Shown: one piece after another, positions 43,819 to 53,268 of the stretch | Position numbering within the stretch: position 1 is the first letter of the stretch | Layout: the number at the start of each line of letters is the position of its first letter | NCBI RefSeq assembly: GCF_001439805.1 | Contig: NZ_JYLK01000007.1 | Location: 62,001 to 126,000 of the forward strand | Direction: 5' to 3' | Length of the DNA stretch: 64,000 nt | From: Pseudomonas trivialis | GTDB taxonomy: Bacteria > Pseudomonadota > Gammaproteobacteria > Pseudomonadales > Pseudomonadaceae | Position numbers and translations under genes: made by a program | Notes under the pieces: model-generated | Database searches by the model: none | What the model was told of the DNA's origin: nothing | What the model saw: the letters and a program-made list of their open reading frames with translations, nothing else

Positions 43819-44739
43819 ATGTGGTTCAAGAACCTGCTTATCTATCGCCTGACCCAAGATCTGCCTGTTGATGCCGAGGCGTTGGAAGCGGCCATGGCCA
43901 CCAAACTGGCGCGCCCGTGTGCGAGCCAGGAGCTGACCACCTACGGTTTCGTCGCCCCTTTCGGTAAAGGTGAGGACGCGCCTCTGGTTCACGTCAGTGG
44001 CGACTTCCTGCTGATCGCTGCGCGCAAGGAAGAACGTATCCTGCCGGGCAGTGTGGTGCGTGATGCCGTCAAGGAGAAAGTCGAAGAGATCGAAGCCGAG
44101 CAGATGCGCAAGGTCTACAAGAAGGAACGCGATCAGATCAAGGATGAAATCATCCAGGCGTTCCTGCCGCGGGCCTTCATTCGTCGCTCGTCGACCTTCG
44201 CCGCCATTGCGCCGAAACAGGGCCTGATCCTGGTCAACTCGGCCAGCCCGAAACGCGCCGAAGACCTGCTGTCGACCCTGCGCGAAGTGATCGGCACCCT
44301 GCCGGTACGCCCGCTCACGGTGAAAACCGCACCGACCGCGATCATGACCGACTGGGTCACTACCCAGAAACCGGCCGACGATTTCTTCGTGCTCGACGAA
44401 TGCGAACTGCGCGATACCCACGAAGACGGCGGCATCGTGCGCTGCAAGCGCCAGGACCTGACCAGCGAAGAAATCCAGCTGCACCTGACCACCGGCAAGG
44501 TGGTGACCCAGTTGTCGCTGGCCTGGCAGGACAAGCTGTCGTTCATGCTCGACGACAAGATGACCGTCAAGCGCCTGAAGTTTGAAGACCTGCTGCAGGA
44601 CCAGGCCGAACAGGACGGCGGCGACGAAGCCCTGGGTCAACTGGACGCCAGCTTTACCCTGATGATGCTGACGTTCGGTGATTTCCTGCCGGCGCTGATC
44701 GAAGCGTTGGGCGGCGAAGAGACCCCGCAGGGCATCTAA
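43819..44739 (+). CDS. rdgC: Recombination-associated protein RdgC
   Basis: 306 aa. RdgC forms a ring dimer on DNA and restrains RecA; widespread in gammaproteobacteria. [16 protein letters not shown] at the N-terminus, the Lys/Glu-rich middle ([25 protein letters not shown]) and the C-terminal [14 protein letters not shown] are family features. ATG 43819 has AGAGGAGAG upstream; an earlier Met would include that ribosome site in the coding region. It marks the return to core genome right of the island. Confidence 0.95.
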   Translation: MWFKNLLIYRLTQDLPVDAEALEAAMATKLARPCASQELTTYGFVAPFGKGEDAPLVHVSGDFLLIAARKEERILPGSVVRDAVKEKVEEIEAEQMRKVYKKERDQIKDEIIQAFLPRAFIRRSSTFAAIAPKQGLILVNSASPKRAEDLLSTLREVIGTLPVRPLTVKTAPTAIMTDWVTTQKPADDFFVLDECELRDTHEDGGIVRCKRQDLTSEEIQLHLTTGKVVTQLSLAWQDKLSFMLDDKMTVKRLKFEDLLQDQAEQDGGDEALGQLDASFTLMMLTFGDFLPALIEALGGEETPQGI

Positions 44740-44871
44740 AACCATGTGAAGATCAAAAAGCGGTGGATCAATCAGCAACTCTATTGACTGGCACACCGCC
44801 TTCGCGAGCAAGCCCGTTCCCACATTTGATGTGTGTTTACACTTCAAGAATCCAATAACCAGGACATCCCC
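44740..44871. other. Intergenic region with partial REP-like sequence
   Basis: Contains CCTTCGCGAGCAAGCCCGTT around 44801-44820, a form common in scattered repeats of fluorescens-group pseudomonads, without a clear second arm here. Confidence 0.4.
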
Positions 44872-45837
44872 ATGCGCGCACTCGCCTCCCTGAGCCGCTT
44901 CGTCGGCAATACCTTCGCTTACTGGGTGTTGATTTTTGCGGTGCTCGCCTTCCTCGAACCCGGCTGGTTCATCGGCCTGAAAAGCGCCATCGTCCCGCTG
45001 CTGGGCCTGGTGATGTTCGGCATGGGGCTGACCCTGAAACTCGAAGACTTCGCCGAGGTCGCCCGCCACCCGTGGCGCGTGGCCCTGGGCGTGGTTGCGC
45101 ACTTCGTGATCATGCCGGGCGTGGCCTGGTTGCTGTGCCAGGCCTTCAACCTGCCGCCGGAAATTGCCGTCGGCGTGATCCTGGTCGGCTGCTGCCCGAG
45201 CGGCACCTCGTCCAACGTGATGACCTGGCTGGCCCGGGGCGACCTGGCGTTGTCGGTAGCAATTGCCGCCGTCACCACCCTCCTCGCGCCGCTGCTCACG
45301 CCCGCGTTGATCTGGCTGCTGGCCTCGGCCTGGCTGCCGGTGTCGTTCATGGAGCTGTTCTGGTCGATCCTGCAAGTGGTGCTGCTGCCGATCGTGCTTG
45401 GCGTGGTGGCGCAACGCGTGCTCGGCGCGCGGGTGCGCCATGCGGTGGACGTGCTGCCACTGGTGTCCGTGATCAGTATCGTGATCATCGTCGCCGCAGT
45501 GGTGGCTGCCAGCCAGGCGAAAATCGCCGAGTCTGGCCTGCTGATCATGGCCGTGGTGATGCTGCACAACAGTTTCGGCTACCTGCTGGGCTACTTCACC
45601 GGACGTGTGTTCAAGCTGCCGCTGGCGCAACGCAAATCGCTGGCCCTGGAAGTGGGCATGCAGAATTCCGGGCTGGGCGCGGCATTGGCCAGCGCACACT
45701 TTTCGCCACTGGCGGCGGTGCCGAGCGCATTGTTCAGCGTCTGGCACAATATTTCCGGGGCGTTGCTGTCGACCTACTTCCGGCGCATGAGCGAGAAGGA
45801 AGACCGTCGCGCGCTGGAGAACGCGCCGCAAACTTGA
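44872..45837 (+). CDS. Bile acid:sodium symporter family transporter (PanS/YocS type)
   Basis: 321 aa with about nine to ten membrane helices. Family signature GVILVGCCPSGTSSNVMTWLARGDLALSVAI and the second crossover motif EVGMQNSGLGAALAS are both present. Bacterial members carry small organic anions such as ketopantoate or pyruvate; the substrate is not readable. Start chosen at ATG 44872 with AGGA upstream. Single gene between rdgC and the riboswitch-gdx unit. Confidence 0.9.
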   Translation: MRALASLSRFVGNTFAYWVLIFAVLAFLEPGWFIGLKSAIVPLLGLVMFGMGLTLKLEDFAEVARHPWRVALGVVAHFVIMPGVAWLLCQAFNLPPEIAVGVILVGCCPSGTSSNVMTWLARGDLALSVAIAAVTTLLAPLLTPALIWLLASAWLPVSFMELFWSILQVVLLPIVLGVVAQRVLGARVRHAVDVLPLVSVISIVIIVAAVVAASQAKIAESGLLIMAVVMLHNSFGYLLGYFTGRVFKLPLAQRKSLALEVGMQNSGLGAALASAHFSPLAAVPSALFSVWHNISGALLSTYFRRMSEKEDRRALENAPQT

Positions 45838-45871
45838 TCGTTCGATCAATCTTCGGCACTCTACCGAGCTT

Positions 45872-45924
45872 CGCGGGGACGACCTCGCGACGCTGTCAAA
45901 GCGCCGAATCCGGGGACGACCCCG
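45872..45924 (+). ncRNA. Guanidine-II riboswitch (mini-ykkC)
   Basis: Two stem-loops with ACGA tetraloops: CGCGGGG-ACGA-CCTCGCG (45872-45889; the G76-T85 position is a wobble) and CGGGG-ACGA-CCCCG (45911-45924), separated by 21 bases. This tandem ACGR-loop arrangement is the mini-ykkC motif, which binds guanidinium and frees the ribosome site. It lies 19 bases before the start of a SugE-type exporter, its usual client; the ribosome site GAGG is just downstream of the second hairpin. Confidence 0.93.
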
Positions 45925-45943
45925 CCTGAGAAAGCGAGGTCAT

Positions 45944-46259
45944 CATGTCCTGGATCATCCTGTTTTTTGCCGGCCTGTTTGAAGTGGGCTGGGCCGTGGG
46001 TTTGAAGTACACCGACGGTTTCAGCAAGCCACTGCCCACCGCCCTGACGATTGCCGCCATGGCCATCAGCCTCGGCCTGCTGGGCCTGGCCATGAAGGAG
46101 CTGCCGCTGGGCACTGCCTACGCCATCTGGACCGGCGTGGGTGCGGTGGGCACAGTGATTGCCGGGATTGTTCTGTTTGGGGAATCCATGGCGCTGTTCC
46201 GATTGGCGAGTGTAGCGTTGATTATCTGCGGGCTCATTGGCCTCAAGATCTCCACCTAA
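45944..46259 (+). CDS. gdx: Small multidrug resistance family guanidinium exporter (Gdx/SugE)
   Basis: 104 aa, four membrane helices. The conserved Glu of helix 1 is in [19 protein letters not shown], and the Gdx-type phrase [17 protein letters not shown] is intact, distinguishing it from EmrE-type drug exporters. It exchanges guanidinium for protons as a dual-topology dimer. Control by the guanidine-II riboswitch directly upstream supports guanidinium as its substrate. Confidence 0.94.
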
Positions 46260-46282
46260 GCCACTGCCGCTATCGGGAGCAA

Positions 46283-46328
46283 GCCAGCTCCCACACTTGG
46301 AATGCATTTCAAATGTGGGAGCTGGCTG
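46283..46328. terminator. Bidirectional hairpin between gdx and the MFS-acyltransferase gene
   Basis: GCCAGCTCCCACACTT ... AAATGTGGGAGCTGGC inverted repeat between two convergent genes; likely terminator and a common repeat type of this group. Confidence 0.65.
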
Positions 46329-46361
46329 GCCTTCGATGAGGCCCTCACTGCCGACACACAA

Positions 46362-48236
46362 CTACCTGATACTCCCGCGCAACCCACCCACCACCGCCTG
46401 CAAATGCGCCGGCGTCGCTGACTCGATCAATACCGGCTCGCCCGCCACCAGCACCACCCGCGACCAGATGCGATGGAAGAATCCCTTGTGCGGATCCCGG
46501 CTGAAAAAACTGCCCCACAACCCCTGCAGCGCCATCGGAATCACCGGCACCGGCGTCTCCTCGAGAATGCGCGTCAGCCCACCGCGAAACTCATTCATCT
46601 CGCCGTCAGACGTCAACTTGCCCTCGGGGAAGATGCACACCAGTTCGCCCTCTTGCAGATACCGGGCAATGCGTGTGAAGGCCTTTTCATAGATTTGGAT
46701 ATCTTCATGCCGCCCGGCAATCGGAATCGCCCCGGCGGTGCGGAAGATGAAGTTCAGCACCGGCAGCCGGTAGATCTTGTAATACATCACGAACCGGATC
46801 GGCCGACGCACCGCACCGCCGATTAACAGCGCATCAACAAACGACACGTGGTTGCACACCAGCAAGGCGGCGCCCTCGTCCGGGATCTGTTCCAGATGGC
46901 GATGCTCCACGCGGTACATGGAATGGCTGAGCAGCCAGATCATGAAGCGCATGGTGAACTCGGGGACGATCCTGAAGATGTAGGTATTGACCGCAATATT
47001 GAGCAGCGACACCACCAGGAACAATTCGGGAATCGACAGCTTGGCCACGCTCAGCAGCAGGATCGACACGATGGCCGATACCACCATGAACAACGCATTG
47101 AGAATATTGTTGGCGGCAATTACCCGTGCACGTTCGTTTTCGGCGGTGCGCGACTGGATCAGCGCATACAGCGGCACGATGTAGAAACCACCGAACACGC
47201 CCAGGCCGAGAATATCGAGCAACACCCACCACGCCTGGCCGTAGCCGAGCACGGCCAGCCAATCATTGGGCTGAACGTTCTGCGGGAAACCGCCGGAATG
47301 CCACCACAGCAGCAGGCCGAACACCGTCAACCCGAACGAGCCGAACGGCACCAGACCGATCTCCACCTTACGCCCGGAGAGTTTTTCGCAGAGCATCGAG
47401 CCCAGCGCGATGCCCACCGAGAATACCGTGAGGATCAGCGTCACCACGGTTTCGTCGCCGTACAGCCACTCCTTGGCGTAGGCCGGAATCTGCGTAAGGT
47501 AAATCGCCCCGACAAACCAGAACCATGAGTTACCGACGATCGAGCGCGACACCGCCGGCGTCTGCCCAAGCCCCATGCGCAAGGTGGCCCACGACTGGGT
47601 GAAAATGTTCCAGTCCAGGCGCAAGTGCGGGGTGGACGCCGCCGCTCGTGGAATGCTGCGGCTGGCCAGATAGCCCAGCACCGCCACGCCGACAATCGCG
47701 GTGGCCACCAAGGGTGCGTAATGGGCGGATGACATCATGATGCCCGCACCAATGGTGCCGGCGAGGATCGCGAGGAAGGTGCCCATCTCCACCAGTCCGT
47801 TGCCGCCCACAAGCTCATCGTCGTGCAAGGCCTGGGGCATGATCGAATACTTCACCGGACCGAACAGCGCCGAGTGCGTGCCCATGGCAAACAGCGCCAG
47901 CAACATCAGCTCGAGGTGATTGATCAGCAAGCCGGTGGCGCCCACGGCCATGATCACGATTTCGCCGATCTTGATCGCGCGGATCAACGCATCCTTGTTG
48001 AATTTCTCGCCAAACTGCCCGGCCAGCGCCGAAAACAGGAAGAACGGCAGGATAAACAGCAAGGCGCAGAGATTGACCCAGATCGAGCGATCACCGTCGA
48101 GGGTCAGCTTGTAGAGAATCGCCAGAATCAGCGATTGCTTGAAGATATTGTCATTGAACGCGCCCAGCAACTGGGTGATGAAAAACGGCAGAAAACGCCG
48201 AGTGCGCAGCAAGGTGAATTGTGAGGGGTGGCTCAT
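46362..48236 (-). CDS. MFS transporter fused to 1-acyl-glycerol-3-phosphate acyltransferase (LplT-Aas-like)
   Basis: 624 aa. Residues about 1-410 form a 12-helix MFS transporter of the lysophospholipid flippase type (LLGAFNDNIFKQSLILAIL near the start). Residues about 430-620 are a PlsC acyltransferase with the catalytic NHVSFVD motif and the glycerol-phosphate binding FPEGKLTSDG. In E. coli LplT flips lysophospholipid inward and Aas re-acylates it; here the transporter and acyltransferase are one chain, without the Aas acyl-ACP synthetase part. Fits phospholipid recycling at the inner membrane. Monocistronic. Confidence 0.9.
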   Translation of the reverse strand: MSHPSQFTLLRTRRFLPFFITQLLGAFNDNIFKQSLILAILYKLTLDGDRSIWVNLCALLFILPFFLFSALAGQFGEKFNKDALIRAIKIGEIVIMAVGATGLLINHLELMLLALFAMGTHSALFGPVKYSIMPQALHDDELVGGNGLVEMGTFLAILAGTIGAGIMMSSAHYAPLVATAIVGVAVLGYLASRSIPRAAASTPHLRLDWNIFTQSWATLRMGLGQTPAVSRSIVGNSWFWFVGAIYLTQIPAYAKEWLYGDETVVTLILTVFSVGIALGSMLCEKLSGRKVEIGLVPFGSFGLTVFGLLLWWHSGGFPQNVQPNDWLAVLGYGQAWWVLLDILGLGVFGGFYIVPLYALIQSRTAENERARVIAANNILNALFMVVSAIVSILLLSVAKLSIPELFLVVSLLNIAVNTYIFRIVPEFTMRFMIWLLSHSMYRVEHRHLEQIPDEGAALLVCNHVSFVDALLIGGAVRRPIRFVMYYKIYRLPVLNFIFRTAGAIPIAGRHEDIQIYEKAFTRIARYLQEGELVCIFPEGKLTSDGEMNEFRGGLTRILEETPVPVIPMALQGLWGSFFSRDPHKGFFHRIWSRVVLVAGEPVLIESATPAHLQAVVGGLRGSIR

Positions 48237-48294
48237 CGTCCGTGTTCCTGCGTGGCCTGTTATCGAGTCAGGCCACGACTTTACCTAACTCCGC

Positions 48295-49443
48295 CTACTT
48301 ATTCGCTAACCCTGCAATACAAGGTGAAACAAAAAGCTCACCTTTATAGGCGCCCTGCACGGTACGCCTGGCCACGATCAGCCACATCAGCGCTAACGCC
48401 ACCACCAGCACGCTGCCGAACACGCTGAAAAACTGCAGGTGCAGCAGATTCGCCAGCTTCAGCGTTGCCAGCGCATACACCCCCAAAGGAAAGGTAAAGC
48501 CCCACCAACCGAGGTTGAACGGAATGCCGGCGCGCAGATAACGCAGGGTGATCAACACGGCGATCAACATCCACCACAAACCGAAACCCCACAGCGTTAT
48601 GCCCGCCACCAGGCCCAGGCCGTTCGCCATCTCGCCGACCCCGGGCAACCCGTTGCTGGCAAAAATCGCTGGCGCATCGCCGCCCAGCAGCAACATGCCC
48701 AGTGCGCCGGTGCCGATAGGCCCGAGCGCCAGCCAACTCGACGCGGCCATGTTGGCGTGGGGCAGTTTATGCAGGGCCATGCGCAGCATGAGGATGGTCA
48801 GGATGCTGAACGCCACCGGCAGGGAAAACGCCCACAACACATAGCTGGTCACCAGCATCACCCACTGCGAATGGGCATCCGCCAGGTGCGGCGCCAGCAG
48901 CCCACCGCTCGCCGCCGCGACTTCAGCGGCGACCACCGGCAACAGCCAGACGGCCGTCATCTGGTCGATGCTGTGCTCCTGGCGGGTGAACATCATGAAT
49001 GGGATCAATACGCCGCAGGCCAGGGCCATCGCCACATCGAGCCACCAGATGACTTCAGCCAGCGCGATCACGTCGCCGCCCCAGCGCGGCAGGCCGAACA
49101 CCAGCAGGCCGTTGAGAATGGTCGCCAGCCCCATGGGGATCGTGCCGAAGAACATCGACACCGTGGAGTGCCCGAAAATGCGCCGCGCCTCATGGAAAAA
49201 CATCACCCAGCGCGCGGCATACAACACGCTGAACAGGATGAACAGGCCGATGGTGAACAGCCATAACCCTTCACCCAGCGTGCGCAGCGCGGGCAGGTTG
49301 ACCGGCAATTGGGCCAGGGCCAGCGCGAGCACGCCGGTGCCCATGGTGGCGGCGAACCAGTTGGGGGTGAACTGGCGAATCACTTCCCGGGGGCGGGTCA
49401 GGTGGCTGAACGGCTTGTAACTGATGGTATTCGGACAGGTCAT
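48295..49443 (-). CDS. TDT family transporter (TehA/SLAC1-like)
   Basis: 382 aa with ten membrane segments. The TDT family includes tellurite/dicarboxylate transporter TehA, sulfite exporters and the plant anion channel SLAC1. NWFAATMGTGVLALAL near the start and the repeated FGTIPMG and WWLDVAMALACG segments are characteristic. Substrate (sulfite, dicarboxylate or other anion) not determined. Ends 59 bp from the MFS-acyltransferase start on the same strand, but the 3' region has no clear coupling. Confidence 0.85.
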   Translation of the reverse strand: MTCPNTISYKPFSHLTRPREVIRQFTPNWFAATMGTGVLALALAQLPVNLPALRTLGEGLWLFTIGLFILFSVLYAARWVMFFHEARRIFGHSTVSMFFGTIPMGLATILNGLLVFGLPRWGGDVIALAEVIWWLDVAMALACGVLIPFMMFTRQEHSIDQMTAVWLLPVVAAEVAAASGGLLAPHLADAHSQWVMLVTSYVLWAFSLPVAFSILTILMLRMALHKLPHANMAASSWLALGPIGTGALGMLLLGGDAPAIFASNGLPGVGEMANGLGLVAGITLWGFGLWWMLIAVLITLRYLRAGIPFNLGWWGFTFPLGVYALATLKLANLLHLQFFSVFGSVLVVALALMWLIVARRTVQGAYKGELFVSPCIAGLANK

Positions 49444-49520
49444 GCTGGCGATCCTCTTCCTCGTATGAGGTTGAGCCCATGGTAGAACCTGATCGAATAT
49501 CTATATAACGGGTAATATCT

Positions 49521-50720
49521 CTAACTGTTATCTGTTTTACCAATATACACCGACTGCCGGCTCTGCCACATCAGCGCAGCCAGGGCGCCCAACGCCAGCA
49601 GGATCAGCACCGCGCCATAACCGTCGGTGGTCGCGATCAAGCCAAAACGTCGAATCAGGTTTCCCGCCAATAACGACGGCAAACAGAACGCCAAGTAACT
49701 CAGCACATAAAATGCCGACATCAAGCCCGCCCGCTCATGGGGCAAGGCCAGCGGTACCACACTGCGCAAGGCGCCCAGAAAGCCTGCGCCAAAACCGCTG
49801 CCGGCGATCAGGGTGGCAATGAAAAACAGTGGAAGGCTGGCGCTATGCACCGCCGTAAGAATCAGGGCCACGCCGATGGCCAGCAACCCGGCGCCCAGGC
49901 GCAGCACCTTGTCCGCGGGTCGATTGCGCAGGGTGAGGATCATCAGCGCGCCACTCAAGGTCAGCACCGCCACCAGGCCTCCACCGATCAGGTTGGACGT
50001 CGAGCCGGTGGCCGCCCGCACCAGCGACGGCGCCAGGGAGAGATAGAACCCGCCCATCGCCCACACCACCACATCCACCGGCAACGACAGCCACAACGCC
50101 CGGCGTGCCTGAGGCGGCACATGCAGGGTCGGACGCAACGAGGCCAATGCACCCGGGATACGGCTGACGCTTTCCGGCAGACGCCACACATAAACGGCCT
50201 GCAATACCATCAGCAGCAACAATGTGCAGTAGATCAACTGGGTCGGCAGCGGCGCGAACTCCACCAGCAAGCTGCTGCCCATCGCCCCACACGCCATGCC
50301 CAGCAGCGGCGCCACACTGTTGACCAACGGGCCCTGCTGGCGGTCGCTGTCGAGCAACGCCGCGCCCAACACCGCGGTGGCCATGCCGGTGGCAAACCCT
50401 TGCAGGGTGCGCGCAGCAATCAGCCAGGCCACACTGCCTTCATTGATAAACAGCAACATCGCCAGCATATTCAGGACCAGCGCGGCAAAAATCACCGGCT
50501 TGCGTCCGAGGTAGTCCGACAACGAACCCACGGTCAGCAACGCGGCCAGCAGGCTCAAGGCGTACACCCCGAAGATCAGTGTGAGCATGCCCGCCGAAAA
50601 ATGCAGACCTTCCTGATAGAGGTGATACAGCGGCGTCGGCGCACTGGAAGCGGCCAGGAACGTCAGCAAGGTGATCGCGAGGAACACCAGGCTGGGACGA
50701 TGAGAGGTGGAACTGGACAT
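49521..50720 (-). CDS. Major facilitator superfamily transporter, probable drug exporter
   Basis: 399 aa, twelve helices, with the MFS loop 2-3 motif GSLSDYLGRKP. ATG 50720 is preceded by GGAG nine bases upstream; a GTG two codons earlier is possible. Divergent from a TetR-like regulator 91 bp away, the common layout for a repressed efflux pump. Substrate not readable. Confidence 0.87.
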   Translation of the reverse strand: MSSSTSHRPSLVFLAITLLTFLAASSAPTPLYHLYQEGLHFSAGMLTLIFGVYALSLLAALLTVGSLSDYLGRKPVIFAALVLNMLAMLLFINEGSVAWLIAARTLQGFATGMATAVLGAALLDSDRQQGPLVNSVAPLLGMACGAMGSSLLVEFAPLPTQLIYCTLLLLMVLQAVYVWRLPESVSRIPGALASLRPTLHVPPQARRALWLSLPVDVVVWAMGGFYLSLAPSLVRAATGSTSNLIGGGLVAVLTLSGALMILTLRNRPADKVLRLGAGLLAIGVALILTAVHSASLPLFFIATLIAGSGFGAGFLGALRSVVPLALPHERAGLMSAFYVLSYLAFCLPSLLAGNLIRRFGLIATTDGYGAVLILLALGALAALMWQSRQSVYIGKTDNS

Positions 50721-50811
50721 GGGCACGCTCCGTTAAAGCTAATATTTTGCTTTTGCGGAGTGTGCTACCGGCTGGCTCTTAAAGCAAATTCTTTGTGTTA
50801 AGGTCGCAACC

Positions 50812-51351
50812 ATGGTGATAAAAGAAGGCCTCCGCCCGGGGGGCCGTAGTGCCCGGGTACAAGAATCCGTACATTCGGCGGCGCGTGAACTGCTGGAAAC
50901 CCATGAGCGTTCCAGTGTGACGGTACCGATGATCGCCGCCCGCGCAGGTGTCACGCCCTCGACCATCTACCGGCGTTGGGGTGACCTTGGCGTGCTGCTC
51001 GCGGATGTGGCCCTGGCCCGCCTGCGCCCGGACAGTGAGCCGGCCAACACCGGCAGCCTTCGCGGCGATTTGCAGGCCTGGGCCGAGCAGTATCTGGATG
51101 AGATGAGCTCCGAGCCAGGGCGCGACATGATGCGCGACCTGCAATGCAGCATGACCCCGGGCCACTGCGTGAGCATCCTCAGCGGGCAGCTTCAAGCGAT
51201 TGTCGATCGCTATCCCGACAGCAACCCACCGAGCGTGGCCCACTTGATCAATCTGATCGCGGCGCCGACGGTCTTTCGGATTCTGTTTTCAACTGCGCCG
51301 CTGACCGTGCAGGAACTGCACGCACTGATCGAACTGGCATTGAAAAAGTAG
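50812..51351 (+). CDS. TetR family regulator of the divergent MFS gene
   Basis: 179 aa, short for the family. HTH about 17-60 (HSAARELLETHERSSVTVPMIAARAGVTPSTIYRRWGD) with a tetracyclin-repressor-like C-terminal domain. Divergent from the MFS transporter with 91 bp between starts, so probably its repressor. Confidence 0.87.
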   Translation: MVIKEGLRPGGRSARVQESVHSAARELLETHERSSVTVPMIAARAGVTPSTIYRRWGDLGVLLADVALARLRPDSEPANTGSLRGDLQAWAEQYLDEMSSEPGRDMMRDLQCSMTPGHCVSILSGQLQAIVDRYPDSNPPSVAHLINLIAAPTVFRILFSTAPLTVQELHALIELALKK

Positions 51352-51368
51352 AGGCCCTACCCAAATCC

Positions 51369-51405
51369 AAATGTGGGAGGGGGCTTGCCCCCTCCCACAT
51401 TTTTG
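51369..51405. terminator. Strong bidirectional hairpin
   Basis: AAATGTGGGAGGGGGC and its complement GCCCCCTCCCACATTT around a TT loop, T-rich on both sides, between convergent tetR and the ABC permease gene. Confidence 0.85.
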
Positions 51406-51424
51406 GCCCAGTTAAGGTCAGCAG

Positions 51425-52204
51425 TTATGTACGCATCCCGCGCCCGCTCACCAGCAACCGCGCGCAACCGATATACAGAACAATCGTGGCCACGATCATG
51501 AAGGTGATCGCCACGCTGATCCTGATATCCGAAACCCCCAGGATGCCGTAGCGGAAAGCATTGACCATGTGCAGCACCGGGTTGGCCAGCGACACGGTCT
51601 GCCAGAATGGCGGCAGCAGGGTAATGGAGTAGAACACCCCGCCCAGGTAGGTCAGCGGCGTGAGCACGAAGGTCGGGATGATGGAGATATCATCGAAATT
51701 GCGTGCAAACACTGCGTTGATAAACCCCAGCAGCGAAAAGATCGTCGCCGTCAGTACCACCACCAGAATGGTGACACCCAGGTGGTGCACCTGCAGGTGA
51801 GTGAAGAACAGCGACAGCAGGGTCACGATCACGCCGACCATCAAGCCGCGCAGCACGCCGCCTGCGGTGTAGCCGATCAGGATGGTGTGCGGCGACACCG
51901 GCGACACCATCAGCTCCTCGATGGAGCGCTGGAATTTGCTGCCGAAGAAGCTCGAGACCACGTTGCCGTAGGAGTTGGTGATCACCGACATCATGATCAG
52001 GCCCGGCACGATGTACTCCATGTAGGTGAAACCACCCATGTCACCGATCTGCCGACCGATCAGGTTACCGAAGATCACGAAGTACAGAACCATGGTGATC
52101 GCCGGCGGCAGCAGCGTCTGCGGCCAGATCCGGGTGAAGCGCTTCACTTCGCGATAGACGATGGTTTGCAGCGCGACGAGGTTGGGTTGCAGTTCGGAAC
52201 TCAT
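51425..52204 (-). CDS. yadH: ABC-2 type transporter permease (YadH-like)
   Basis: 259 aa with six membrane segments of the ABC-2 fold (MVLYFVIFGNLIGRQIG and YIVPGLIMMSVITNSYGNVVSSFFGSKFQRSIEELMVSPV). The start overlaps the ATPase stop by 4 bp, so they are coupled. YadGH-type exporters have no firmly known substrate. Confidence 0.88.
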   Translation of the reverse strand: MSSELQPNLVALQTIVYREVKRFTRIWPQTLLPPAITMVLYFVIFGNLIGRQIGDMGGFTYMEYIVPGLIMMSVITNSYGNVVSSFFGSKFQRSIEELMVSPVSPHTILIGYTAGGVLRGLMVGVIVTLLSLFFTHLQVHHLGVTILVVVLTATIFSLLGFINAVFARNFDDISIIPTFVLTPLTYLGGVFYSITLLPPFWQTVSLANPVLHMVNAFRYGILGVSDIRISVAITFMIVATIVLYIGCARLLVSGRGMRT

Positions 52205-53133
52205 ACCGCCACCTTCGCCAGATTTTTCTCCACCAGGGACACGAACAACTCCTCAAGGCGATTGGTTTTATTACGCAGGCTCAGCACTTCGATGTTCTGG
52301 GTCGCCAACTGCGTGAACAGCGCGGTGATGCCCATGGCCTTGTCCACCTGAACTTCCAGGGTGCGACTGTCCACCAGGCGGCTCGGGTAGCCCAGCAACT
52401 GCGGCGGCGCCGACAGCGGGTTCTTCAGGTCGAGCAGGAACGTTTCCACATGCAGTTGGCCCAGCAGATTACGCATGCTGGTGTTCTCGACGATGGTGCC
52501 GTGGTCGATGATGCCGATGTTGCGACACAGCTGCTCGGCCTCTTCCAGGTAGTGAGTGGTGAGGATGATGGTGATGCCCTTCTCGTTCAATTCGGTGAGG
52601 AAGGTCCACATGGAGCGGCGCAGTTCGATGTCCACACCGGCAGTGGGCTCATCGAGGATCAGCAGGCGCGGCTCATGCACCAGCGCGCGGGCGATCATCA
52701 GACGGCGTTTCATGCCACCGGACAGCGAGCGCGACGGCACGTCACGTTTGTCCCACAGGCCCAGTTGGGTCAGGTACTGCTCGGCGCGTTCCTTGGCGAC
52801 TTTCGACGGGATGCCGTAGTAACCGGCCTGGGTGACGACAATGTCGAAGGTCTTTTCGAACTGGTTGAAGTTGAACTCCTGGGGCACCACGCCGATGGAA
52901 CGCTTGAGCGCCGCCGGGGACTTGTCCAGGTCGTGGCCGAAGATATTCACCGTGCCGCTGGTCTTGTTGACCAGGGTGGAGAGAATACCGATGGTGGTGG
53001 ATTTGCCGGCCCCGTTGGGGCCAAGCAAGGCGAAGAAGTCACCTTCGGCAACGTCCAGATCGATACCACTCAAGGCCTGGAAACCGTTGCCGTAGGTTTT
53101 GGTTAGCTGCCGGATGGACAGAGCGGAACTCAT
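52201..53133 (-). CDS. yadG: ABC transporter ATP-binding protein (YadG-like)
   Basis: 310 aa. Walker A GPNGAGKST, signature LSGGMKRR, Walker B LLILDEPTAGVD, His switch TTHYLEEAE; C-terminal extension of about 80 residues as in ABC-2 export ATPases. Pairs with the downstream permease gene. Confidence 0.92.
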   Translation of the reverse strand: MSSALSIRQLTKTYGNGFQALSGIDLDVAEGDFFALLGPNGAGKSTTIGILSTLVNKTSGTVNIFGHDLDKSPAALKRSIGVVPQEFNFNQFEKTFDIVVTQAGYYGIPSKVAKERAEQYLTQLGLWDKRDVPSRSLSGGMKRRLMIARALVHEPRLLILDEPTAGVDIELRRSMWTFLTELNEKGITIILTTHYLEEAEQLCRNIGIIDHGTIVENTSMRNLLGQLHVETFLLDLKNPLSAPPQLLGYPSRLVDSRTLEVQVDKAMGITALFTQLATQNIEVLSLRNKTNRLEELFVSLVEKNLAKVAV

Positions 53134-53268
53134 ATCGGATTACGCACCAAAAGAAGGGAATGGAAAGGGTAGATGAAGGCGCACCGCAGGTAGTTCAACC
53201 GGGGTGCATGGCGGGCATGGTGAGTGCCCGCGTCACACAAGTACAGTCAACCGCATTGATAGTGGGTA

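Noticed and set aside
43774..45849. 691-codon open frame on the minus strand opposite rdgC and the symporter gene
   Set aside because: Gln/His/Arg-rich shadow of two well-recognised plus-strand genes and the intervening spacer; no family features of its own.
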